Made by a program: the position numbers and the translations under genes
Shown here: one piece after another, positions 47,401-58,469 of the stretch
Layout of the letters: every line of letters begins with the position of its first letter
Numbering within the stretch: the first letter of the stretch is position 1
Assembly: GCA_001662425.1 (NCBI GenBank)
Contig: BDDC01000335.1
Location: forward strand, 1-64,000
From: Chlamydomonas sphaeroides
Lineage: Eukaryota > Chlorophyta > Chlorophyceae > Chlamydomonadales > Chlamydomonadaceae
Reading direction: 5' to 3'
Length of the DNA stretch: 64,000 bases
The notes under the pieces: generated by a model
The model's input: only the letters and a program-made list of their open reading frames with translations
Told to the model about the DNA's origin: nothing
Database searches by the model: none

Positions 47401-49809
47401 CCCCGCTCCCTCACGCCTGCCACCTGCCGCCGCACCTCGTACCCGCAGGCGCGCCAGCTCCTCCACCACCTCGCCCTCCGCCACCGGCCTGCGCGGCCTG
47501 TACGAGCGGATTGCGTTCTGGCGGCACGGCACCGTCCGCCACGGGCGGCGCACCATGCTGCGCAACAGCAAGGAGAGCCTGTGGCTGCTGGCGCCCTTTG
47601 TGGTGTGGGGCCTGGTGGTGGTGGTCATGCACTCGCTGGGCTACGTGACCATGGAACAGGTGCGAGCCGAGCAGGCGCGAGCCGGGGAGGCGGGGAAGCG
47701 TGCGACACGAGCAGGCGGCGGCGGCCAGGCGAGAGCGGCTCGGTGCCTGGGGGCTGGAGACAACACAACACAGCCACAACACAGCCACAACACAGCCACA
47801 ACTGCTGTGTCCCTACCTGCGCCGCCCTCCGCAGGCGTCTGCGCCCGTGGCCATGACCAACGTGGTTAACACGGTGCTCGCACGGCTGCACAGAGTTGTG
47901 TACTTTGCCCAAGAGCTGGCAACCGCAAACGGCGCCGACGCGCAGCAGGCGCTGTACCCCGTGCTAGCGGTGCGTGCGTCCGGGCGTGCAGGGCGTGCGG
48001 GGCGCGGCGTCCGAGGTCATCGCGCTGCGCCTGCGCGTGTGCGCGCGAAGGCTGCGTTGCCGGCGGCGCTGTGTGCTTGCCTGACGTGCCGAGATCTCCT
48101 GCTCGGGGCATCGGACGTGTATCTTTCAACCTGACTGCGTGCTAACGCTGCATTTCGCCCACTGCCGCCATCACCCTCGACAGACGGAAGTGGCGGATCT
48201 GAAGATCGAGTGGGACGTGATGCTGTACGGCGCCAACTCGACACAGGTACGGCACACCACGTGCCTGTCGTACCGCCTGGCCCGCCACGAGACTACGATC
48301 GAGCGGCGGCGCCTCATCCCCCGGGCGCACCCTGCCGTTTCTCTCCAGCTACCGCTGTCAAGCGCCCCGCTCGCAACATCACAGCCCCTCTCCCTTGCCC
48401 ACGGGCATGCAACCAGCTGACCCCTACCCACACACACATCCTCGCAACCTTTGCCTCCTGGCACCGTGACTGACGTCCGTACCGCCCCCGCGCCCCCATC
48501 CTGCAGGCCGCCGACGCGCACTTCACACTCGCCCGCCGCGGGGTGGCATTCGACCGGGGCGAAACCACACACACGCTGTTCGAGGCGGGCAGGAGCTGCC
48601 ACATGCCCCTCAGCTCCGACTGCTACCCGCCAGACCACCCCTATGCCGCGGTGAGTCGGCGCCGGCATGGACGCAGGCCCCCGGTACCCGTGCCCTGGCG
48701 TGCGCCATTCCGCATGCCACCCCGCCCGCAACGCAACCGTGGCGAGAAGCCGCGCCTGCCACGCACCGACCGCGGGGCACGTTGGATGAGCCGCCCTGCT
48801 GCACCGTGCTGCGCTGTACCCTGACAATGCCGTACGTTGCCATACGTTGCCGTACACAGGTGGTGTTCCGCGGTCTCAACGCCATGATGCAGCGCTTCTT
48901 CGTGGAGTGCGACCTCATGCTGCGTGACGCGCCCAGCGCCTGGAACCTCAACAGCAGCCGCGTGGACTACATCTACCACGAGGGCACGGGCAACCTGCAC
49001 TGGTCGCTGTACGAGCTGACTCAGCAGCACCTGGACCGCGTCATCGCGCTCTACACGCGCGTCGAGGTGTTTCACATCGTCGTGTTTGTGATGAGCTGGC
49101 TGCTCGCGGGGCTGTTCTTGTTCGGCATGCTGCGGCCGTTCATCGGCCACACCAAGGTGAGGGCGAGAGACGGGCAGGGGCCAGGTGGAAGGGAGGGAGA
49201 AGGAAAGAGGGTCACGGGGTCGCAGGAGGGTAAGGGGCAGGGGAAATGGGGAAAGGGCAAGAGGTCTGCACGTGGAAAGGAGGCAGAGCGCTGAGCGGCG
49301 CTATGGGAAGGGCTGCGTGCGGTTGGGGCTTGGAGGTACGGTGTGTGGCCGCCAGCGTGTGGGGTTGCGCCTCCGCCTGCCACTCAAGCGCCGTGCCCGC
49401 CGCCGCTCGCCCGCTCGCAGCGCGAGACGGAACGCATCGCGGAGATGCTGTCGCAGCTGCCCGCGGACGTGGATGTCGAGGGCCTCCTCAACAAGGCGCT
49501 CGCCAGCATCAAAGGTGGGAACCCCTCATGCCACCTCGCGCCTGCATACGCGCACCTGCCAGCGCCCGCCCAGCCAGCGCGGCCCCTGTGGCGCACCCTC
49601 GCCGGTCTCACGGCCGCAACCATGCAGCTCACAGCTGGTTGCAGCTGACACAAGGTCCGCTGCTGCACCTCCCGCTGCCGCCCTCAGGCGACCCTCGCTT
49701 GGGTCGCGTCGGCAACAACAAAGTCGCGCCCGCTGCCGCGCCCTTGGACGTCCCCGACGACCGGCCGCAGCGCGGAGAGCCCCGCATGTCCTTTTCCAAG
49801 GGCCGGTGA
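32431..49809 (+). CDS. Giant multi-PAS, multi-span membrane protein (TmcB/FixL-like family)
   Basis: Thirty-six exons from 32431-32492 and 32792-32867 through 33216-33311, 39161-39257, 41423-44139 (the largest) to 49688-49809; all phases agree and the sum is 2,707 codons plus stop. Residues about 47-370 hold several membrane helices (YVAILYTMTGMLVLALALCV; FVVAAVIFFTG; VVYVIVGWLQVQTAIQ). A helical TPR-like region (about 380-627) contains YRTVLERYPYSAKMIKGYAR. Four PAS-like domains follow at about 628-735, 736-833, 840-905 and 955-1050; the first (VNAVVIINSRGQIQMANK) resembles FixL-type PAS. A 750-residue Pro/Ala/Ser linker leads to a second membrane unit (about 2029-2630) with four helices and two large extracytoplasmic loops. 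Relatives include Dictyostelium tiny macrocysts B and Chlamydomonas FixL-like proteins. A sensor role is inferred; no cyclase or kinase domain is seen. Introns after 33311 and 35815 have GC donors. Confidence 0.9.
34971..35042. repeat. 18-bp tandem repeat, 4 copies
   Basis: Two copies of GCCACGGCGGGCAGCCGC followed by two of GCCACGGCAGGCAGCAGC, the last with one change; in the long intron 33886-35317 of the PAS gene. Confidence 0.9.
36369..36720. repeat. Diverged tandem duplication inside an intron of the PAS gene
   Basis: About 140 bp beginning GGGACGCGTTCAGGTGCGCC (36369-36505) recurs with roughly three quarters identity at about 36583-36720 (GGGATGCGTTTAGATGCACC). Both lie in the intron 36282-36968. 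Confidence 0.8.
39734..39837. repeat. 35-bp tandem repeat, 3 copies
   Basis: Units start CTCTGCGGCCTC and contain TGCTTCTCCCTCGGCGCT; lengths 35, 35 and 34 bp with few differences. Located in the intron 39678-39968 of the PAS gene. Confidence 0.9.
47765..47797. repeat. 11-bp tandem repeat, 3 copies
   Basis: Perfect copies of ACAACACAGCC plus a partial fourth, in the intron 47660-47834 of the PAS gene. Confidence 0.9.
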
Positions 49810-52800
49810 CGAGGCGCCCCTGCGTTGTGACGTGTTGTGTGGGGCAAGCGAGTGCGGGTGGGTGGGCGAAGCTTGCTGGGTTTCACTAGGCCGGGAGAAC
49901 CCCTGCAGATGACGTCGGCATTGCGTGTGCCGTGCGTCGCGCGTGCGCGAGCGAGGACGCAAGCCGAGCGACTGGCCAGTCGCCGCGTTTGCTGATTGTC
50001 GGTTTTGAGCGAGGGCGCGCGATGAACTGGTTTTGTGCGCGAGCCAGCGCGCGTGCTGCTGCTGGAGGGAGAGTTTGTGAGGCATGAGCTGCCGGCCGGG
50101 GTTGCGCGCTGAGGAAGCGCGTGCGCGCAGGGGCAAGGGCCCAGTCCTTGGCGCCTCCGCGGTGCCGGCGCGCTGCGGCGCGAGGCCATCGCAAGTTGGC
50201 AACCCGGCCGGCGCTACGAAAGCATTGCACTTTTTGGCGCTACCATTCAAGCATTCATGCTCGTAGGATGGCGCGTTGGACTGAGGTCCGGACGAGATTC
50301 CGGGGGCTTTGCACAACCGGACGTGGCATCAACAGTGCGGGACTGGCACTGTGTGTGAATTGTGGCCCTGCAGGCGTCTGAGCTGCCGCGGGGAGGGAAG
50401 GGGGCAAGGCCCTATGCGCCACCGTGGCTTGAGGCGTCGTCGCGTCGCACGGGACCGCACCTCTCTGCAAGCACCGGTTGCGTTGTGCTTTTTATTATGC
50501 TTTGAAGTTCGGCGGTTGCCCCGAGCAGGGGAGAATCTCCCCTGGCCCCGAGGGCCTTTTCTTTACGGAGGTCGCCGCGTCTGGCGCGGGGCCCTGGGCT
50601 TGCGGTACTGTCTAATCAATGATGTCCTGTTGCAGAGCATTATCGCGACGGCTTGGGCTCAATGGGGAGATTGGACCTGACGCCCCGCTATGGGGGCGGC
50701 GGAGTGAGTGGCCCTGTTGCGGCGGGCTGCCAGCGATCCGGCTGGCGGCCCTCGCGGCATGGACCTGTCGTGACCCTTGGCGTCACCCATTTTTATGTTA
50801 CAAAGCTGGTGGGGGAAGCCCAACACAACATGTTTGTCGGGTTGACGTAGCCCGGTACGGGCATGCAAGAGGCCGACGTATCTCCAGCACGCTGCAACAC
50901 GAGCCCAAGGCAGCAGCCGAGAGTGACTTTTCCAATTGCCAGCCGCACACGGCTCGCGAACCCTGGCCGCGAAATTGCACCTTGCCGCGTATGAACACTA
51001 CCTGCAGCGTACCCACGAGGGGCGACATGAGCACACCAAGTATCGTCGCCATGAGGACAGCCAATCGCCTTCACAGTCGGGAGCCGGGAGTCAGCGGCCG
51101 TACGCTAAGGGGGTTGCAGGGCTTCCAGGCACGGCACGCGCCTCCGGCTGCCCTCGGCTTTGCAGCCCGGCACCGCTCCAAGCGCCGGGGCCATCAGTAC
51201 GTAAGGGTGCACAGCCCGACCGTATGCGGCCAGACCCATGACAATTTCAACAACGCGCCACCGAAAGCCACATCCCACACGTCTGCATGCATTTGTGGTG
51301 TTCGCTGGCGCCCTTGCGAGTGGCGCTACGCAACCACGGTGCCCAGGCACACGAGCAGGGATCAGCCGGGCACGCACGAAAGCGGACACACAACCAGGCG
51401 TCCGGGACAGCGCAGCCGCACATTGGCATGCGGCGTGCGCTGCTCGTATTCTTCTCAGTGTCGTACGATCTTGGCCCCCCGCCGCAGCCACGTTTGCTCG
51501 CCAACCACCGCGGCGCGCACCTGCCCGACACACGGCCGCCGACTATCAAGTTGCCACCACCCGACACGTAAGTTATGCTCGTCCACGCGCGATTCGTGGG
51601 CGTGCTGCCTTTAAGAATAAAAGCGGTTTCCATGCCTGTCCGGTCAGCTCAGCCGGTTCAGTGATCTTCTCAGGGTTGCGCTTTCGTGCCCTCACCATAC
51701 GCCCAAGCCCCCCACGCACCCTTGAGCCAGACATAGGCTCTTCACTTCTTTTGTTCCTGTGACACGCTCGCGCCGCAATGTCAGCCACCAGACTCGCGCA
51801 CGCACAGCAACAACCATGCTCTACACGTGCTGGCCGGCTGGCCTAGCACCCCCTTCCCGCACGATGCATACGAGGCACCGAGAAGCAGCGGATGTCCCGA
51901 AAGCACCGTGTCCGCTCTCCTATCCGCCTGAGTCCCTGCCACCCGCCCAAGCCAGTCAAGCCGCCCAATGCGCTCTCCGGTCGACACGCGGCCGCCACTA
52001 GTCACCAACGTCAGGCGGCAACTCTGCAGTCAACGGCAACTGTGCGGCAACTGTGCAGTCAACGGAGCAGCCATTGAGGCCGACTGGCAGCCGACAAGTG
52101 ACGGCACCAGCCACGCCGGCGGTCCGATCCGCAGGCAGCACGGTACTTAAGGGCGCAAACATCACACCAAAGGCGCGACCGCAGCGACGGCAAAGAGGAG
52201 CAGGCCGCGACACGCGCCAGCCGTGGCGTGCATGTTGGGCCCCTGTGGCCTGCCCCGGCAGTAGTGAGCGTCGGTGCCGCCATCACCCGCACAAGCGTGT
52301 CTGGCAGCGATGTGAAGTGCTGCGCACCGGCGCATGGCCGCTCGTGGCTCGGCAGGAGCGCATGGCAAGACGGCCCTAGCGCATAGCGTCGGCCCTTGGC
52401 AGCGCACAAGCGCTCGGACCCGAAGCTGGCTCGGCGCCTAGCGGCTGGGTGCTCCACACGCTTGTCAACACTCGAGCAGGGACGGCTGACGGCTGATCTT
52501 CAGCCGCTCTGCCTATCCGTCGAGCGGCAACCCCCCACTGCAACGCGCGGCGTGCGGCGTGCGATGTACTCAGCACAAACCCTCGAGCACCACACACCCT
52601 CGTATGCTTAAGTTAGAGCCCTGCCACCAACAAAATCACGGCGGCGCGTCCGGCCAGCCTGCTTGATGAATGAAGCCACCGCCTCGGCGATGGCCGGCAC
52701 GGCAGAGCGCCTTGCGCCGCCGCATAGAAGCTGACTACCGTAGCCAGGTAGCCTGGCCCCCGCCGTCGGTGGCTCTGGCACGAGGCCTTAGGGCTCGCGC

Positions 52801-52815
52801 TCCACGGCTCGCGCC
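49810..52815. other. Intergenic region between convergent genes, 3.0 kb, no gene supported
   Basis: 3' flanks of the PAS gene (plus) and the kinase gene (minus). Open frames here are short, mutually overlapping on both strands and without recognisable motifs. A near-palindrome lies at 50527-50543. Confidence 0.5.
50527..50543. repeat. 17-bp near-perfect palindrome
   Basis: AGGGGAGA, one base, TCTCCCCT: eight-base arms around a single A, in the long convergent intergenic region. Confidence 0.9.
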
Positions 52816-55800
52816 TCACGGCTCGCCGGGTCGCAGAAGCAGCGCAGAACGCAGCGCCGAGCGCCACGCGGCGGCGGCAGCAGCCTCCTGCTCCGTGGGT
52901 GTTGCCGGGCCCGCCGCGTTGGCGCCGCTGCCTGGGGCGCTCGCGTTGACGCCACTCGTCCTGCGGCTCAGGGCCGAGCCGGCCACAGCGGGGACGCCGG
53001 CCCCACTCGAGGCGCCGTCCACGGCGACATGTGTTGCAGTGCTCTGAGCCCTGCATGGCAGCAGCCGGCGCCATTGCAGGGCGGGGGCACGGTTGATGCT
53101 CTGCAGCACACGTGTCAACGGCGCCCACAGTGGATGCGTCGCAGGCACGGCCTCCACCCGAGTGCCAGGCTCTGCAGCGGCCCCTCGCCGCCCGCCCTGC
53201 CCTTCGCCAAACAGGGAGGTGGCGGCTAGGTGTCCTGCCGCCTTCACACCTTGTCGCCGCGCCCTCTGGCGTGCTGGCAACGTGGATAATGGTCTTTTGG
53301 AGTGCCGACACAATTTTGTCGAACGACGGCCTGCACCATATGCGCAGCCGAGCAGGGATCCAGAGCGAAACGTCGCAACGCGCTGCAGCGAGCGATCCGC
53401 GGGCATGCCGCTGTCCCGGCCAACCGCGCTCGGCGCTGGTCCTGGCTCCAGCCCCAGCCACTCTCCCGCATTCCCCCGCAGGCATGCAGCGTGTCTCTCA
53501 AGGGTCCACCTGTCCCGCGGGTCGTGCGCGCAGCAGGCGGCGCCTAGCTTGCGCAGGACCTTGTAGATGTGGGGCGGCCACTCGAGCCGCAACGTGCCCG
53601 TGGCCAGTCCCACCAGCAGAGCGCCCTGGCGCACGCCCTGCGGCCGCAAGGGACGGCGTTTGTGGTGGCTCCAGCTGGCACGCTGCGCCTCCCGCACGTT
53701 GTGGGGCCGCTGCGACACGCTGCCCGGGCTGCAGCCTGCGCCTTGCCTGCGCCTTGCCCTGCACGCCTGCTTCCTGCCGTCCCTCCGTGCTCCACCCCTG
53801 CCCCGGCGCTGTGCCCGTGTGTCGCGCCCCCGCTGCTGTAGCCTCTCTGTGTGTGTGCCCACCTGGAACGGCTGCTTGCCGCAGCACAAATGCCACAGGA
53901 GGCAGCCGTAGGCCCACACGTCGCTGCGGCGACACAGGACAGGGGCAGCCAAGGGGGCGTCACCGCACCAGCGGTGACCACGCGCGAGCGCAGCCCGGGC
54001 CCTGACACGGCTCACACCACACCTGGCTTTTTCCGCGCAACGAACCCCAGGGCAGGCTGGCGGCTGCGGCGCACAGGGCCGTCCCACACACCCACACGCA
54101 CCTCTTCTTGCTCGGTCCGCGCTCAGGCACTTCCGGTGCCAGATACGCCAACGCGCCCCTGCGGATCACGGGGAACGACGTTCAGCGCAGTGCCGTGAGC
54201 CGGCAGATGTGGGGCGTCGGTCGGCGGTCCTGGAGCGAGCGTGCCCTTGCTTTCTGTGCCCAGGGCTGAGGGGACGGCGCGGGCCGGGTCCACGGGCCGG
54301 GCTGGGCAGGGCTCGATGCGGCTGGGCGGAGCAGGCGGAGCGGGAGCATCTTCGAAGGGGTGGTGCTTGCGCGGCGCTTCGGCTGGCGCGTGGGAGTGAG
54401 CTGGCGAGGCAGCCACAGGGTCTCGCACCAAGGGTGGGTGGCGCCGTGTCCCGCCGAGGCGCCCAGGATGTCGCCTACGCTGTTGCTGTGCGCGGGAGCA
54501 GAGAGGCCGAAGTCCGCCACCTGGGGGCAGGTGCAGGGGCCGGGAGGCGGTAGGCACGGGTGCGGTTGCGTGCACAGGCAGCGACGTGCGGCATGGTGCG
54601 TTGTGACGTTGCATGGCGCGGTCTGGGAGTCCGGGAGCCCGGGAGCTGGCCGGCTTGTGTCCGCCCCTGTGCCGGCCCCGCTTCCCACCTTGGCTACGTA
54701 GCCCCTCGTGTCCTCGGCCCCGAAGCCGCTGCTCTCGGCCCTGACGGACGCGGTGGCGCGCGACGTCAGCAGCACGTTGCTGGGCTTGAGGTCGCCTGTG
54801 CGAGGAGGGAGGGCACACGAGCCGCAGCCGCGTTGCACACGGGCGGCGAGGTGCGCCGCCCCAGAGCCCTGGGGCGCCCCCGGGGCTGTTGGACATGGCT
54901 AAACGACATAACCAGCAGGGCCTGGCCTGGCCTGGCCGCCCAGAGGCATGGGGCGTGGCGCAACAGCTGCGGCGCAGCGGGCCAGGGCAGTCGCCCGGCG
55001 CAGGGCCTGCCGCGAGGCGCCACGCAACAGCAACGCCGAGCGGCGGGAGATCCGCAGCGGGACGGGGCGATGTGCGTTATCGCCACGCAGAGTCGCGTTG
55101 GCGTGCGTCGGCACAAGCAGGCCTAGCTCAAAAGGTCTAGCGGTGGCGAGCAGCAAGCCCCAGGGTTGCCTTGGCCGCCTTTTTTGGTGCCCATGGCGCC
55201 CCATCAGGGGCTGCAGAGCTGCCAATTGGGTCGCAGGGCCAGCGTGGCGCAAGCGCCGCATCGCATGCTCTGGCGCGCCGCAGCAGACCCCGCCGTTGCC
55301 GTACTGCCGTACCGTGCACAACGTCAAGGCAGTGCAGGTAGCGCATCCCCTGCGCCACCTCCAACGCGGTCCGCAGCAGCGCCAGCAGCCCCGCTTGGTT
55401 GCCGGCGCTGCGCTCTGGGTTGAACGGCTGACTCCTGATGGCCTGCAGCAGCGATCCTGCGGCCACCGCGCGCCACACACACACGGGCGCACGCAGGCGC
55501 GCGGGCGTGGGTTGGGTGCCCGCGTGCCCTTAGCCGGCCCGCCGCAGCGCAGGGGCACCAGCCCAGCCCGCCCCCACCCAGCCCTCACCCTGGTTGGCTA
55601 GCTCCAGCACCACAATGGTGGCGTACTTGCCCGGCACCGCGCCCATGCTCAGCAGCACGGCCGGCAGGGACTGGCCCGAGGAGCCGCCCTCCTCGTCAGC
55701 GTTGGGACAGGTCCTGCGGAAGCGTGTGGCGGGCGGGGCGCGACGTCGCAGTCGCACGGCGGCGACCGGGCTGCCTGCGGGGCAGCGAGGTGGCCTACCC

Positions 55801-58469
55801 CCGCGGATGCGGGGACGCAACGTGCTCATGCCCTCTCATCGGCGCTGCCGACGACCCCTGGCCGCCATAACCTGCCCCCGGGCACGTGGCTCGCGGGCGC
55901 GCGGGCGCACGCGGCTGCATGACACACCTGAGCAGCTCCGACAGGCTGAGCGTGGTGTTGAGATTGGCGTCCGTGGCAGTCCCCACGGCGCCCGCCGCAA
56001 TGCGTCGCATCTCCCGGCTGGCGCCTACGGAGCCGGCCGGCCCCAGCGTCGCAGCCAGGCTGGCGTAGGCTGAGTCCGCGCCGGAGCCGCCTGCGGCGCC
56101 GTGCGACACGGCCGGCGCGTACGAGCCAGAGCACTGGCCTTGGCCGCGGCTGCTGGCGGCTCCGCCAGCTGATTGCTGGGAGCGCTGGTGCGGAAAGGTG
56201 AGGGAGCCGCTGCAGTAGGCGCTGCCCTCGCGGGCGCGCTGCGGCCGAGGCGACGCGGCGTGCGTACCATCATCGACCTGAGACCGAGTCGCCGGGGCCG
56301 AGTACAGCGACTGCTGCGACCTGACGTCGTCAGCAAGCAGCGCGAGGTCCTGCTGCACGCGCGCGCGGGAGCCCACGGCGGTGGGGCTAAGGGGAACGGC
56401 CCCGGCTCGGTCCGGCGAAGGCGAGTCGCCGGCCAACGCGTAGGGCTCGCCCAGCTGGTGGGTGCTGCAGAGCGCCCCTTGCGCCGCCGCCTGCTCCCCA
56501 GCCCCTAGCCCGGCCTTCGCCACCGCTGCTAGGAAGGGCGTCCGCGCAGTCGGTCCACTGCCGGCGCCGCCAGGCCCATCCACATGGAGTGATGAGAGGT
56601 CCGGCGCCGCCGGCCCCGCCGTCAGCGCCTTCCCACTGTCAGCGGCCAGGCCACTGCTCCCGAGCGCCGGCTTGCCCGCCGCCTCCGTTACCGCATCCAC
56701 GGCGACCTCTCGGCCGGCATCGCTGCGCTCCTGGAGCGCAGTCCACGCCAGCGCGGCTGCCATGGAACTGGCGGAGCCCCGAGCAGGCGAGGGCCTGGGG
56801 CTGCTGCCAGCGCTGGCCCCAGCGGACGGCGGCCCGGGCTTAAGCCAGCGCAAGCCGCCAGGGCTGCGCGGAGTGGCGGCCGCACGGCGGCAGCTGTCCG
56901 CATCCGGCTCCTCGCACGCGCCGCCGGCGGCGTGCCAAGCGGGCGATCGGCTCCCGCCGACGCGCGAGCGTGGGCGCTGGCCGTGGCGGTGCTCGTCGGG
57001 CAGCCGCAGGTGCTCGGCCGTCAGCAGCTCACTGCAAAACGTGTAGCACTGCGCGAGGCGGCAGGGCGGCGCGTCAGGACGAGGCTCTGCAGCCGAGGTG
57101 GAGGTGCTGGTGGTAGCGGCCGTGTGCCCGGGAGCGCAACCCCGGCCCTCACCTGCACGAGCGCGGGGTGGCTGGCGGCGCGGCTGAGGATGGCCTCGCG
57201 CGCGCTTTCCCGCAGCTGGTCGGGCGTGGAGGAGATGATCACCTGCCGGCCGGCAGCACAGGCGCGGGAGCAAGGGCGCTGGCCACAACCCAGCCGAGGA
57301 AGTGCGCCTTGCCCACGCCAGCGCAGCCCACCGCCCTCGAGCCGCCCTCAGGCCTGGCGTGCCGACAGCGGCCGCCTGACGCACGAGCCGCTGGCCCCAT
57401 CGGCACACACGGGGTTTCTGTTCTACTCAACACTTGCACACACGCGGCAGCCGCTCCTGGGTCCCACCTTGATGGCCGCCGGCGATCCCTGCCACAGCGC
57501 CGTGTACACCCGGCCGCTGCTGCCGCTCGCCATCCAGCGCATGCGCTCAAGCTGCTGCGACAGCTGCGACAGGCTCGCGGGCTGCAGGACGCCCAAACCC
57601 ACGGAAGCTTGGCCGCCGCCGCCGGCCATGGCAGCGCCGACGACGGTGCCGGCATCGAGGCCAGACAGCTCGGCGCTGTCGGGCAGCTGCGCCTTGACTA
57701 CGGCCACAGCGGCGCCGGAGAAGCAGCGCAGCGTCTCGGGCACCGTGGGCGGGGTGCTGGCGATGCTGCTATCGTCTGAGAGTGCGGAGGCCGTGGTGGC
57801 AATGGTGGTGGCGGTGGCGGTGGCGGTGGTCCGGTTGGCCGAGGTGCTGTTGCGGAGTGGCCCGGCGGGGGGCGCCACGAGCGGGGCGCCGTTGCGCGAG
57901 GTCAGCCGCAGGGGCCCCGCGGCGCTTGTGCCCGGCTGACAGCTCGCGACGGCCTGGGTACCGGCGCTGTAGGGCCGCAGGGGCCCTGACATGTACCCCC
58001 CTGACACCGCCTGATCTGTGGGTGCGCAGGACAGCACCTGCGCTAGGCGGCCGGCCTCGGGCTTAGCGGGCTGCGCGGTCAGCTGCTGGTGTTGCGGCAG
58101 GGCAAACACGCGGCTCCCAGCCAGTCCACCGCTGCCGCTGCTGGCGTTGGCAGCGGCGCCTGTCGCCGACCCGAGTGGGGAGGAGTCGGGGTTGGTCCGC
58201 ACGGCGTCCGTGTCCATGAACTGCCGCCGGCCCTTGGCGTTGCGCCAGGAGGCTGATGCGGACGCAGTGGAGCAGTGAGCGTCCTCATCGAGCTGGAAGG
58301 GGCTGGCGCAAGAGAAGGTGAGGTCGGGGCTAGCGTCGACCGGGCGGCGCAGGTCGCGCAAGGTGAGCGCGGTGTTCGTGGTGAAGGTGCTGGGCGAAAT
58401 GTCATCTGTAGTGACGTGAGCAATAGCCGTGCGTGCGTCGAACACGCCACACACCGAGGCACCCTGCAT
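52816..58469 (-). CDS. Protein kinase with long N-terminal region and intradomain insertion
   Basis: Ten exons: 58469-57468, 57242-57153, 57048-55928, 55713-55589, 55456-55313, 54795-54689, 54520-54429, 54158-54102, 53923-53863, 53637-52816, giving 1,206 codons plus stop. A low-complexity N-terminus of 310 residues precedes the kinase domain: glycine loop SGSSGRVYTALW, ATP-binding lysine in AAIKV (about 333), catalytic loop VVHGDLKPSNVLL (about 825-837), VADFGLS, YLAPEV, and SDVWAYGCLLWHLCCGKQPF. About 370 Ser/Ala-rich residues interrupt the domain after HPALVQCYTFCSELLT, before VLELANQGSLLQAI. The HRD motif reads HGD. The style matches TKL/MAPKKK-like kinases abundant in Chlamydomonas. Catalytic Lys, Asp and DFG are present, so activity is likely; substrate is unknown. 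The 200-residue C-terminal tail after the kinase fold has no recognised motif. Upstream exons cannot be excluded. Confidence 0.88.
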
